From Bacteroidia bacterium (GTDB lineage: Bacteria; Bacteroidota; Bacteroidia; AKYH767-A; OLB10), in contig JBAOIA010000011.1 of the NCBI GenBank assembly GCA_037045145.1, forward strand, positions 496,001-560,000: a stretch of 64,000 nt of DNA, read 5' to 3'. The notes below the pieces were generated by a model. It saw nothing but the letters and a program-made list of their open reading frames with translations. It was not told the origin of the DNA and searched no databases. The position numbers were made by a program, and so were the translations under genes. Of this stretch, positions 1-8,270 are shown one piece after another; the stretch's first letter is position 1; every line of letters starts with the position of its first letter.

Positions 1-1311
1 ATGAATAATTTAATAAAAAGAGGCATACTGATAATTTGGCTGCTGTTTTCAAAATCACTTTTTGCACAGAATCTATATTTTCCACCATTAACCGGAAACA
101 ATTGGGACACACTATCACCTTCGGCTTTAAACTGGTGTCAACCACGTATTGACTCATTATACCAGTTTCTACAAGACAGACATACAAAAGGATTTATCAT
201 TCTTAAAGATGGAAAGATTGTTCTTGAAAAATATTTCGGCAGCTATACTGTTGACTCTATTCATTACTGGGCATCGGCAGGAAAAAGCCTCACTGCTTTT
301 CTCACAGGAGTAGCTCAGGAAAAAGGTTTCGTAAATATTCAATCATCTGTATCGCAATATCTCGGCACCGGATGGACAAGTGCACCAGCTGCCAAAGAAA
401 GCCTCATCACATTACGACATTTACTTACTATGACAAGTGGATTGGATGATTCGCCACCACCACCATGCGATGTAAACGATTCATCAAAAGCATGTCTTAA
501 CTACCTTGCTGATGCGGGAACACGATGGGCATATCATTCCGGTGCATATAAACATCTTCAAGATGTAATCAGCGTAACAAGTGGCGTGTCTTACAATGCT
601 TTTACCACAAATTTTTTGAGTTCTAAAATTGGCATGGGTGGACTATGGTATGATGCAGTGTTTTACAGTAAGACAAGAGGCATGGCTCGTTTTGGTTTGC
701 TAACATTAAGTAAAGGAATCTGGAATAATGATACCATAATGAAAGACACAGCATATATTTCTGCTATGAGTAATACTTCACAAAATTTAAATAACTCTTA
801 TGGTTATCTGTGGTGGCTTAACGGCAAATCTTCGTTTATGATACCCCAGGTGCAAATAGTTTTTCCGGGAATGTTGTTACCCTCTGCTCCTCCGGACTTG
901 TTTGCTGCATTGGGAAAAAACGATCAAAAAATTTATGTTGTGCCATCAGAAAACCTGGTGGTTGTACGCATGGGAGACTCGGCTTATAGCAGTCAGTCTG
1001 CTGTTACCGTTTTTGATAATGAACTATGGACTTATATTGACAGTTTATCATTTTGTCCGACTTCGGTCAACGAAATAAATACAAACAGCCTGGCGTGGTT
1101 TTATCCCAACCCTGCAAACAATTTTTTACAGCTTGATGCAGAAACATCAACATATTTTATTTACAACATACATGGTCAATGTTGTTTGCAAGGCAAAATT
1201 AGTTCAAATAGAAAAGTTGATATTTCAATGTTAAATGAAGGACTTTATTTTTTAGAAATACAGACTAGGAATAACCGTCTGCAGCAGTTTAAATTTATTA
1301 GAAAAAAATAG
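1..1311 (+). CDS. Secreted beta-lactamase-family serine hydrolase with T9SS sorting domain
   Basis: Probable exported class C beta-lactamase/esterase-like hydrolase of 436 aa. A signal peptide ends near FAQ (residues 21-23). The serine nucleophile motif SxxK is SAGK at residues 92-95, and the second motif is probably YHS at 178-180. A run of prolines (152-155) precedes a Cys-rich loop. The last 80 residues form a type A T9SS C-terminal domain (FYPNPANNFLQL, then GLYFLEI), which directs export across the outer membrane and surface attachment or release. The substrate cannot be told; esterase or D-aminopeptidase activity is as likely as beta-lactamase. The first base of the window is the start codon, so its promoter is not visible. 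Family is solid, activity inferred. Confidence 0.85.
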   Translation: MNNLIKRGILIIWLLFSKSLFAQNLYFPPLTGNNWDTLSPSALNWCQPRIDSLYQFLQDRHTKGFIILKDGKIVLEKYFGSYTVDSIHYWASAGKSLTAFLTGVAQEKGFVNIQSSVSQYLGTGWTSAPAAKESLITLRHLLTMTSGLDDSPPPPCDVNDSSKACLNYLADAGTRWAYHSGAYKHLQDVISVTSGVSYNAFTTNFLSSKIGMGGLWYDAVFYSKTRGMARFGLLTLSKGIWNNDTIMKDTAYISAMSNTSQNLNNSYGYLWWLNGKSSFMIPQVQIVFPGMLLPSAPPDLFAALGKNDQKIYVVPSENLVVVRMGDSAYSSQSAVTVFDNELWTYIDSLSFCPTSVNEINTNSLAWFYPNPANNFLQLDAETSTYFIYNIHGQCCLQGKISSNRKVDISMLNEGLYFLEIQTRNNRLQQFKFIRKK

Positions 1312-1314
1312 CTG

Positions 1315-1494
1315 CTATAACTGCCACAGACCTGTTTTGCGAAGATGATTTTCCAAAACATCCAATCGTGCACTCCCTGTAACACCCATCAGGTCTTTTA
1401 GTTGAGAAAGTTTTAGCTTCCATGTTTTTGATAAAGCTATCAGCTCTTTTTTATTGAAGGGATTGATGGTTTTCTTTTTAACAGATTGTTTCAT
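1315..1494 (-). CDS. Small DUF3606-like protein (59 aa)
   Basis: Short gene on the minus strand whose stop lies 4 bases from the stop of the serine hydrolase. The frame gives 59 aa: a basic N-terminus (MKQSVKKK), then a helical segment with TWKLKLSQLKDLM and a C-terminal TGSARLDVLENHL. The pattern of an aromatic residue, Ser-x-x-x-Leu-Lys, a small turn and then V-x-x-x-L resembles DUF3606, a family of about 60 aa of unknown function that is common in Bacteroidota. No domain search was run, so the family call rests on pattern only. The frame is well conserved-looking, with few rare residues and a clean ATG start. Confidence 0.55.
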   Translation of the reverse strand: MKQSVKKKTINPFNKKELIALSKTWKLKLSQLKDLMGVTGSARLDVLENHLRKTGLWQL

Positions 1495-1995
1495 ATTAAA
1501 CCTTTAGATGCAGGTTGTACTGTAAAAATTATGCCAAGGTTACAGCAGCATTGTATTTGCCCGGGGCTATTCATTGCTGTTTCACGAAAGAAAAAACTCA
1601 ATATGTTGATTTAGCTGCCACAAAAAGTAACAAGGTTAGTTTTAAAATAATATTGCATAAAAATTTAAATACCTTTTGGGTAAAATATATCTGTAATTAA
1701 AAATTCAGCAACTTTGATATTAGCTGGAAAGTAAAATTAAAGGAGAGTCGCTACTCCTGCCGCAAATAAAGAGGACACAGAAAAAAAAGTTTACAAAGTG
1801 AAGCTAAGAAAAATAGCAAATAAAAATTCATTGTTCTTATGATAGAAGGATGCTTCATAACCTGTCAACAACGATTTTTTATAATATGGACAATTTATTT
1901 CACCATCCGGATAACTTCATTTAAAAAGATTAAATATTTTGTTTGATAAAATCTCACAAAGGAGATTTTTTAAATACCAGCATCACTATATTCCC
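1495..1995. other. Intergenic stretch without a convincing gene
   Basis: About 500 AT-rich bases between two minus-strand genes. One plus-strand frame at 1515-1700 is open for 61 codons, but its translation is compositionally random (Cys and Thr rich, no motif) and it overlaps the likely promoter of the small minus-strand gene. The only structured element seen is the hairpin at 1948-1971. No tRNA, repeat or further frame was recognised. Confidence 0.5.
1948..1971 (-). terminator. Hairpin terminator after the secreted Fn3-like protein
   Basis: An 8-bp stem (AAAATCTC paired with GAGATTTT) with a 6-nt loop lies about 25 bases beyond the stop of the minus-strand gene at 1996. T/A-rich flanks on both sides would let it work in either direction. 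Confidence 0.5.
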
Positions 1996-2778
1996 CTACT
2001 TACCATTAGCAACATCTTCTTTTCCGGCCTTAACTATTTCGCCATATTGAATTTCGTCACCGCTAAAAGATTTTAGTTTTATTCGGTAGTAGTTTGTTGT
2101 GGCTGCATCGGTCCTGTCAACAAAAGAATAGTAGTTTATCTGATTGTTACGGTTGGCTTTTACCAATCCGGCTTCGCTGAAATCGGTACCATTGGCAGAG
2201 CGTTCTACAATAAAGTAGTTATGGTTTTCTGTAGTCTTGCACTTCCACACAATGCTGGATGTGTTTGCATGTTGAATAACTTTCAATTCAGGGTCGTCAT
2301 CTTTGGATATTGCAATGATTTTGACAGCATCATCCGTCAGCCTCCAGGCACGGTCAACACCTAAAGATTTTAGTACAATGTTTACTTTCAGAACAGGCGA
2401 TTTCTCACCTTCAACCTCGTATTTAAAAATTTTACTTTCTGCCATATCAGTTCCTTTAACAACGAACGATTTTGCAATGGCTTCGTTTTGCATAATGTAG
2501 ATAATACACTGGTCACCGGCATTGAGCTTACCATCTGCCATTAAAGTTACTTCTACCTGATAGCGATAGTTTCCTTTTTCATTACACAATCTGTTGTTTG
2601 AAGTAAATATAGCAGAGTCGTTACGCACTTCCCAATATTCTGCATTAATAACACCACCTGAAACTTTAAAAGTCTCATTTTTTTTAAAGTTTACAGTATA
2701 AATTACCTTATCACCTGCCAGAAGACATGTAGTTATCATCATTAACAGCAGTGTTCCAATAGACTTTTTCAATTTCAT
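1996..2778 (-). CDS. Secreted protein with C-terminal Fn3-like region, function unknown
   Basis: About 260 aa. The start is placed at 2778 rather than 2802 because MKLKKSIGTLLLMM begins a normal signal peptide ending near LLAGD. The middle is beta-rich and not recognised. The C-terminal 80 residues follow the pattern NYFIVERSANGTDF...YYSFVDR...NYYRIKLKSF, which is the fibronectin-III-like module usually found just before T9SS sorting domains. Here the sorting domain itself is missing: the protein stops shortly after YGEIVKAGK. It may therefore stay in the periplasm, or be a shortened relative of a T9SS cargo protein. Transcribed divergently from hemW. Confidence 0.6.
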   Translation of the reverse strand: MKLKKSIGTLLLMMITTCLLAGDKVIYTVNFKKNETFKVSGGVINAEYWEVRNDSAIFTSNNRLCNEKGNYRYQVEVTLMADGKLNAGDQCIIYIMQNEAIAKSFVVKGTDMAESKIFKYEVEGEKSPVLKVNIVLKSLGVDRAWRLTDDAVKIIAISKDDDPELKVIQHANTSSIVWKCKTTENHNYFIVERSANGTDFSEAGLVKANRNNQINYYSFVDRTDAATTNYYRIKLKSFSGDEIQYGEIVKAGKEDVANGK

Positions 2779-2832
2779 GAGTCCGATTTTTTCTTTATAC
2801 AAATATTGAGGAATAGGGCTGTATGTTTATGC

Positions 2833-2840
2833 TACTTTTG
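2833..2840 (+). promoter_or_regulatory. -7 element of the hemW promoter
   Basis: TACTTTTG matches the Bacteroidota -7 consensus TAnnTTTG exactly. It ends only 13 bases before the hemW ATG at 2854, so the leader would be a few bases long. No good -33 TTG at the usual distance was found. Confidence 0.5.
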
Positions 2841-2853
2841 TCATACTTTTCAA

Positions 2854-3981
2854 ATGGCAGGTGTTTATATCCATATTCCGTTTTGCAGAAAGGCTTGTAC
2901 CTACTGCGACTTTCATTTTTCGACTCAGATAAAGAACAAAAGTGCTTTTGTAGAAGCCTTGTTACGTGAGATAGTGCTGCAAGCAGGTTATATTGATGAA
3001 CCTGTTACTACAATATATTTCGGTGGAGGAACACCCTCATTACTCACAGGAGTGGAGATTGACTGCATCATTGAAAAGTTGAACAGTGTATTTAAACTTG
3101 ATGTTAAAGAAATTACTTTAGAGGCTAACCCCGATAATCTGACAACAGCCTATTTAAAAGAGTTGCAGAAAACAGCTGTTAACAGACTGAGTGTTGGTGT
3201 GCAGTCGTTTGAAGAGCATCGTCTGCAATGGATGAACAGAAGTCATAATGCACAACAGGCAGTTACAGCTATTGAAAATGCAATGCAAATGGGATTTAAC
3301 GTAAGTGCCGATTTGATTTTTGCATTACCTGAAATGTCAACAGATGAATGGCAAAAGCAGTTACAGAAGATGATTGGTTTAAGACCACAACATATTTCTG
3401 CATATAGTTTAACACTTGAGGAAAGAACGGTTTATCATCATCAGGTTGCGAAGAAAAAAATCAGAGAGTTAGATGATGTTATATCAGAAGAGCAGTTTTT
3501 ATTGGCGCATCAGCAGTTAAGTAATGCGGGATATCATCACTATGAAATATCGAACTACGCAAGTACCGGACACGTTGCAATTCACAACAGCAGTTATTGG
3601 AAAAGTGAGGTATATTTAGGTCTTGGTCCATCAGCACATAGTTTTAATGGAAAAACACGTAAATGGAATATCAGCAACAACACAGCTTATATAAAATCAG
3701 TGAATAAAGGAGTCATTCCTTTTGAAAGTGAGATGCTGACAGAAGCCGACAGATACAATGAATTTGTGATGACAGGCCTGAGAACTGCCATAGGTATTAA
3801 TAGAAAGCTATGGGACGAATTGGTGCCTGTAATGTACAAAGCGGATTTACTGACGGAAATGAATGAGCTGATTAGTCAGAAATTTTTAGTTCATGACGGT
3901 TCTCGTATATTTATACCCTTTCAGCATTGGTACAAAGCCGATCAGTTAATCAGCAAATTGTTTGCAATGGAAAATAGATAA
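2854..3981 (+). CDS. hemW: Radical SAM heme chaperone HemW
   Basis: Coproporphyrinogen-III-oxidase-like radical SAM protein that binds haem and passes it to membrane targets; it lacks true HemN activity. The first residues contain the [4Fe-4S] motif C11-x3-C15-x2-C18 followed by DF. HemN would have a fourth Cys there, so the C-x-x-C-D-F form supports HemW. GGGTPS and EANPDN match the SAM-binding GGE-like and GTPS motifs. Length (375 aa) is normal. The start is set at MAGVYIHIPF (2854), because the upstream in-frame extension is out of family and overlaps the promoter element. First gene of a tight run with the cyclase, DUF502 and RemB-like genes (gaps of 5, 11 and 10 bases). Confidence 0.9.
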   Translation: MAGVYIHIPFCRKACTYCDFHFSTQIKNKSAFVEALLREIVLQAGYIDEPVTTIYFGGGTPSLLTGVEIDCIIEKLNSVFKLDVKEITLEANPDNLTTAYLKELQKTAVNRLSVGVQSFEEHRLQWMNRSHNAQQAVTAIENAMQMGFNVSADLIFALPEMSTDEWQKQLQKMIGLRPQHISAYSLTLEERTVYHHQVAKKKIRELDDVISEEQFLLAHQQLSNAGYHHYEISNYASTGHVAIHNSSYWKSEVYLGLGPSAHSFNGKTRKWNISNNTAYIKSVNKGVIPFESEMLTEADRYNEFVMTGLRTAIGINRKLWDELVPVMYKADLLTEMNELISQKFLVHDGSRIFIPFQHWYKADQLISKLFAMENR

Positions 3982-3986
3982 GAGAA

Positions 3987-4739
3987 ATGATTACGCATTT
4001 AAAAATCGGTGACGAAGAATATACTGCAAAGCTAAATGAGCCCATAGATATTTCTATTTCATTGCACCCGGGCAATGATAATGTTAATGCATGGTATGCT
4101 CCTCCACCGGAAATTGTTCCTGTTCGCATGGATAGTTGGGTAGGCGAAGTTGCACAGGGCGCGGCAGTAAATTTCAGAAATGTGTTTTTTAATCCACATG
4201 CACATGGCACACATACAGAGTGTGTAGGTCACATCACTAAGGAATGGGTTTCGTTAAATAGCGTTTTAAAACAATTTTTCTTTCCTGCAAAGCTGGTTAC
4301 TGTGCTTCCGATAATTTCTGATGGTGATATGATTATCACTAAGGAAGATATAGTACAGGCTTGGAACAACTGTGGTGCCGAGGCATTAGTCATTCGTACA
4401 TTGCCTAATGACAACAGTAAGCAAAGCAGACAATATTCAAATACCAATCCGCCTTACCTGCATCATGAGGCAGCAGCGTGGATGGCAGAACAAAACATCA
4501 AGCACCTGCTACTTGACCTGCCCTCTGTTGACCGCGAGCAGGACGGAGGAAAACTACTTGCCCACAATGCATTTTGGAATACGGCAAAAGAGATTCGTTA
4601 TGATTGTACTATTTCGGAAATGATTTTTGTGCCCGACCATATTGCTGATGGACTATATTTGCTCAATATTCAGATTACTGCATTGGAGAATGATGCAAGC
4701 CCTTCCAAACCACTATTGTTTCAATTGACTAAAAAATAA
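3987..4739 (+). CDS. Cyclase family protein (kynurenine formamidase-like metal hydrolase)
   Basis: Member of the cyclase/kynurenine formamidase fold (PF04199), 250 aa. The family's metal site HxGTHxDxPxH is seen as H73-G-T-H76-T-E78-C-V-G-H82, so the usual Asp is Glu and the Pro is Gly. Such enzymes hydrolyse amides or lactones; the substrate is not evident, and no tryptophan-degradation gene lies nearby. The ATG is 5 bases after the hemW stop, suggesting co-transcription. Family call firm, reaction uncertain. Confidence 0.75.
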   Translation: MITHLKIGDEEYTAKLNEPIDISISLHPGNDNVNAWYAPPPEIVPVRMDSWVGEVAQGAAVNFRNVFFNPHAHGTHTECVGHITKEWVSLNSVLKQFFFPAKLVTVLPIISDGDMIITKEDIVQAWNNCGAEALVIRTLPNDNSKQSRQYSNTNPPYLHHEAAAWMAEQNIKHLLLDLPSVDREQDGGKLLAHNAFWNTAKEIRYDCTISEMIFVPDHIADGLYLLNIQITALENDASPSKPLLFQLTKK

Positions 4740-4750
4740 AATGTGTTGAA

Positions 4751-5335
4751 ATGAAAAAACTACTTAATTATTTCTTTCAGGGATTGTTGGTTGTTATACC
4801 TATTGCTGTTACCATTTTTGTAATTTATAAAATCATTACCTGGATTGACAACCTGCTGCCGTTTCAGATTCCGGTCAAGTTGCCCGGCATTGGCGAAGTG
4901 AGTATTCCCGGTCTGGGAATTCTTACTATTGTTATTGCGGTTACTGCCTTTGGCTATCTGGCAAAATTTTTTGTTGCCAATCCGTTCTTTGTTTTGCTTG
5001 AACGTATCCTTGAGCGTACTCCGTTGTTAAAAATTATTTACACTTCAGTAAAAGATCTGATTGAAGCGTTTGTGGGAGAGAAAAAGCGGTTTAACCAGCC
5101 TGTGTTGGTAACGGTAAATAAAGAGTCGGGTGTACAGCGCATTGGATTCATCACACAAAAAGATTTATCGGTGCTTGGCATAAGCAGTCATAAAATGGCT
5201 GTTTATCTTCCTTTCTCTTATGGTTTTAACGGACAGTTGTTGATAGTGCCTGCAGAGAATGTAGAGAAGATTGATGCATCAGGCACAGAGATGATGAAGT
5301 TTGTAATTTCAGGAGGTGTAACAGAAGTAGATTAA
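4751..5335 (+). CDS. DUF502 inner-membrane protein
   Basis: Membrane protein of 194 aa with two hydrophobic helices near the N-terminus (about residues 7-32 and 52-75) and a C-terminal soluble part. The phrase TPLLKIIYTSVKDLIEAF followed by a basic KKRF and QPVLV is characteristic of DUF502 (PF04367). Function unknown. Third gene of the hemW run, 11 bases after the previous stop. Confidence 0.8.
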   Translation: MKKLLNYFFQGLLVVIPIAVTIFVIYKIITWIDNLLPFQIPVKLPGIGEVSIPGLGILTIVIAVTAFGYLAKFFVANPFFVLLERILERTPLLKIIYTSVKDLIEAFVGEKKRFNQPVLVTVNKESGVQRIGFITQKDLSVLGISSHKMAVYLPFSYGFNGQLLIVPAENVEKIDASGTEMMKFVISGGVTEVD

Positions 5336-5345
5336 ACAAAGAGCT

Positions 5346-6944
5346 ATGAATATTTTTCGGTTTGCATTATTTACCATAATGTTAGTTGTAATGTGGGCAG
5401 GTGTTTGTGCTCAGGATTATTTTATTCCGATAAACAGAGAATGGAACCTACGATATGAACCATTTCTTCAAACAACAAAGAGTAATAAAGTACATACATC
5501 AATTAAGCCTTATCGCCATGATGAAATTATTGCGGTTGCAAACATTGATTCTATTGATACCGCTAACTTCCCGATTAATCGTTTTTCAAAAACCCTGGTC
5601 GGGCGAAAAATTTTTAAAGAACATTTAGTACAAATCAAGGATGATGATTTTCTGATTCATGCCGATTTTATTTTTGAAGGTCGTCTGGGAAAAGACCTGC
5701 CAGAAGCAGAAACATTGTTTACCAATTCAAGAGGATTCTGGCTTGGCGGAACTGCAGGAAAGAGGTTTTCTTTCTCCACCACATTTTTCGAAAATCAGGC
5801 AAGGTTTCCTGCTTACATTGATACTTTTGTTACACGATTCAACATTATTCCCGGTGAGGGGCGTATAAAAAAACAGTATGGCAGCTATGATTATTCCAAC
5901 GTTACAGGAACTATTTCATATACTATTAACAGACATTTTAATGTGCAGTTTGGTCACGATAAAAATTTTATTGGTGATGGTTATCGCTCACTGCTTTTAT
6001 CTGATAATGCCAACAGCTATCCGTTTCTGAAAATATCCACTACGGCATGGAAGGTTAAGTATGTAAATCTGTTTACCGTACTCACAGACCTTCAGTTTCC
6101 AGCACCTAATGATATTGCTTTCAAAAAAAAATATGCATCATTTCATTATCTCGATCTTAACATTGGTAAACATGCCTCAATCGGAATTTTAGAAAGTGTT
6201 GTTTGGTCGGGCGACTCGGCACGTGGGCAAGGTTTTGATATTAACTACATGAATCCTTTTGTATTTATCCGTCCTGTGGAGTTTTCAATAGGCTCTCCCG
6301 ATAATATGATGCTGGGTTTTAATTTGAAAGTAAAGCTATTTTCCAAACTGGTGTTTTATGGTCAGTTGATGTTGGATGAGTTTAAACTATCGGAAATAAG
6401 AGATGGCAATGGATGGTTTGCTAATAAACAAGCTTTTCAGCTGGGATTAAAGAGTTACGATTTACCAATTAAAAATCTTGATGTGCTAACGGAGTTTAAC
6501 TACGTAAGGCCGTTTACTTATTCGCACCGGACAACGTTTACAAACTATGCGCATTTCAATCAGTCGCTGGCACATCCTTTAGGATCAAACTTCATTGAGT
6601 CGGTATCTTTGATTAACTACAGGTATAAAAATTATATTTTCCGTTTTCAGTTTAACTATGCTGAAACTGCAAGCGATACAGGAAATTCAAATCTGGGGAA
6701 TGACATTTTTAAGAATTATGAGACCTACACTTTTGCTTACGGCAACAGAATGCTTCAGGGGCAACGTCATAGCCTGATTTATAGCGACATCAGAGCAGGA
6801 TATGTAATTAACCCACGTACCAATTTGTGCTTCGAATTGGGTTATACCTATCGGAGAATGACAACGTCCGGAGAAGTAGCTACCACAAACTGGGTTTATG
6901 CAAGTATCAGGACAGCACTTTTTAACCGCTATCATGATTTTTAA
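5346..6944 (+). CDS. Outer-membrane beta-barrel of the Wzi / RemB type
   Basis: 532 aa with a signal peptide ending at VCAQ. The middle contains FGHDKNFIGDGYRSLLLSDNA and FLKISTTAWKVKYVNLF, a signature shared by capsule-assembly Wzi-like barrels and by the flavobacterial gliding/adhesion protein RemB. Many alternating amphipathic strands end in a terminal aromatic-containing strand (ALFNRYHDF), as in outer-membrane barrels. The role is probably cell-surface polysaccharide attachment or gliding-linked adhesion; which one cannot be decided from sequence. Last gene of the hemW run, 10 bases after DUF502. Confidence 0.65.
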   Translation: MNIFRFALFTIMLVVMWAGVCAQDYFIPINREWNLRYEPFLQTTKSNKVHTSIKPYRHDEIIAVANIDSIDTANFPINRFSKTLVGRKIFKEHLVQIKDDDFLIHADFIFEGRLGKDLPEAETLFTNSRGFWLGGTAGKRFSFSTTFFENQARFPAYIDTFVTRFNIIPGEGRIKKQYGSYDYSNVTGTISYTINRHFNVQFGHDKNFIGDGYRSLLLSDNANSYPFLKISTTAWKVKYVNLFTVLTDLQFPAPNDIAFKKKYASFHYLDLNIGKHASIGILESVVWSGDSARGQGFDINYMNPFVFIRPVEFSIGSPDNMMLGFNLKVKLFSKLVFYGQLMLDEFKLSEIRDGNGWFANKQAFQLGLKSYDLPIKNLDVLTEFNYVRPFTYSHRTTFTNYAHFNQSLAHPLGSNFIESVSLINYRYKNYIFRFQFNYAETASDTGNSNLGNDIFKNYETYTFAYGNRMLQGQRHSLIYSDIRAGYVINPRTNLCFELGYTYRRMTTSGEVATTNWVYASIRTALFNRYHDF

Positions 6945-6999
6945 TTACACCAATAATTAAGAGGGTTTTACCTGAAAAAAGTATCTATTGACAAAATAA

Positions 7000-7007
7000 T
7001 ACTTTTG
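7000..7007 (+). promoter_or_regulatory. -7 element upstream of the WecA-like gene
   Basis: TACTTTTG, an exact TAnnTTTG, 45 bases before the ATG at 7053. A TTGAC at 6988-6992 is too close to be its -33 partner. Confidence 0.45.
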
Positions 7008-7052
7008 TACTGATTTAACACCGATACATTTGAGCCAAACAGATTACGCACC

Positions 7053-8123
7053 ATGATTAATATTGCTTTTAGTTGTATTACCGCTTTTATTATTACCTTC
7101 CTTGCCATACCGTCAATCATAAAGGTTGCCGTAATTAAAAACCTTTTTGATGAACCTGGTGGGCGAAAAGTGCATAGGGCAAGCGTTCCTACTTTGGGAG
7201 GGTTAGCCATTTTTGCCGGAGTAGTTTTTGCATTCACATTCTGGTCAGCAGGATTTAACCTTCAGGATACTCAGTACATTATTGCAGCATTAATAGTCAT
7301 GTTTTTTATTGGAATAAAAGACGATATTGTGGAGTTGCCTGCTATGAAAAAACTTTACGGACAGATTGTTGCTGCTGTCATTATTGTATTGTTTGCCAAC
7401 ATTCGCATAACCGGTCTTTATGGTATTTTTGGAATAGATCAGGTGCCATACTGGTTCAGTCTTTTGTTTTCGATGTTTACCATTCTGCTCATCATCAATG
7501 CTTTTAACCTAATTGATGGTGTTGACGGACTGGCTGCCGGTATTGGCGCTATTGCCGCATTTACCTATGGCATTTATTTCTACAATTATAATGAGATAGC
7601 CCTTTGTATTCTGTCGTTTTCTCTATTCAGTTCGCTATTGGCCTTTTTGGTATATAATTTTTCTCCTGCCAATATTTTTATGGGCGATACAGGTTCATTA
7701 ATCATAGGTTTGATTTTGTCTATCCTCACAATTAAATTTATAGAAATGAGTTTTGCTCCACGTCCTGCAAATTTCCCATTTCAGAGTAGCCCGGCTATGG
7801 CAGTTGCTATTTTGGTGTTGCCTTTATTTGATTTGCTCAGGGTATTTATTGTAAGGATATTAAACAAGCGTTCACCGTTTCAAGCCGACAGACTGCATAT
7901 ACACCACTTGTTGCTCGATATGGGATTAAATCACCGAGAAGTTTCTATTACACTTTACTTGGTAAACATTGGCTTTATACTTGTGGCATTGGCCTTACGC
8001 AGCTTTGGTGCAATGGCATTGTTATTTATTATATCAGCCTTAGCCTTGATTCTGAGCTTAGTACCCTACTATTTAAAATATCAGACTGGTCGTACCAGAA
8101 CATTTCCGAGTTCGACCAAGTAG
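7053..8123 (+). CDS. Undecaprenyl-phosphate sugar-1-phosphate transferase (WecA/MraY family)
   Basis: Polytopic membrane enzyme (356 aa, about 10-11 helices) that moves a sugar-1-phosphate from a UDP-sugar to undecaprenyl phosphate, the first step of lipid-linked glycan assembly. Family signatures: GGRKVHRASVPTLGG at 36-50, the acidic pair D90-D91, NLIDGVDGLAAG at 152-163 (D155, D158), MGDTG at 210-214 and the basic loop DRLHIHH at 279-285. The HIHH motif is typical of the WecA branch rather than MraY, so GlcNAc-1-phosphate transfer is likely. It stands alone, with no glycan gene cluster next to it. Confidence 0.85.
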   Translation: MINIAFSCITAFIITFLAIPSIIKVAVIKNLFDEPGGRKVHRASVPTLGGLAIFAGVVFAFTFWSAGFNLQDTQYIIAALIVMFFIGIKDDIVELPAMKKLYGQIVAAVIIVLFANIRITGLYGIFGIDQVPYWFSLLFSMFTILLIINAFNLIDGVDGLAAGIGAIAAFTYGIYFYNYNEIALCILSFSLFSSLLAFLVYNFSPANIFMGDTGSLIIGLILSILTIKFIEMSFAPRPANFPFQSSPAMAVAILVLPLFDLLRVFIVRILNKRSPFQADRLHIHHLLLDMGLNHREVSITLYLVNIGFILVALALRSFGAMALLFIISALALILSLVPYYLKYQTGRTRTFPSSTK

Positions 8124-8270
8124 GGCGTTGATACCATATTTGCCTCACTTACATGAAAAATTGATATAATTATGTAAGCATTTCCCCAAAAAGTAAACAT
8201 TTTTTTTATTTTCGTCCGAACTTGAATAACAGGCAATTTTCCGGACTCTCTGCCTGCTAAATTAATTATC

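Noticed and set aside
1515..1700. Plus-strand 61-codon frame in the first intergenic stretch
   Set aside because: No signal, motif or promoter; composition random, and it overlaps the upstream region of the small minus-strand gene.
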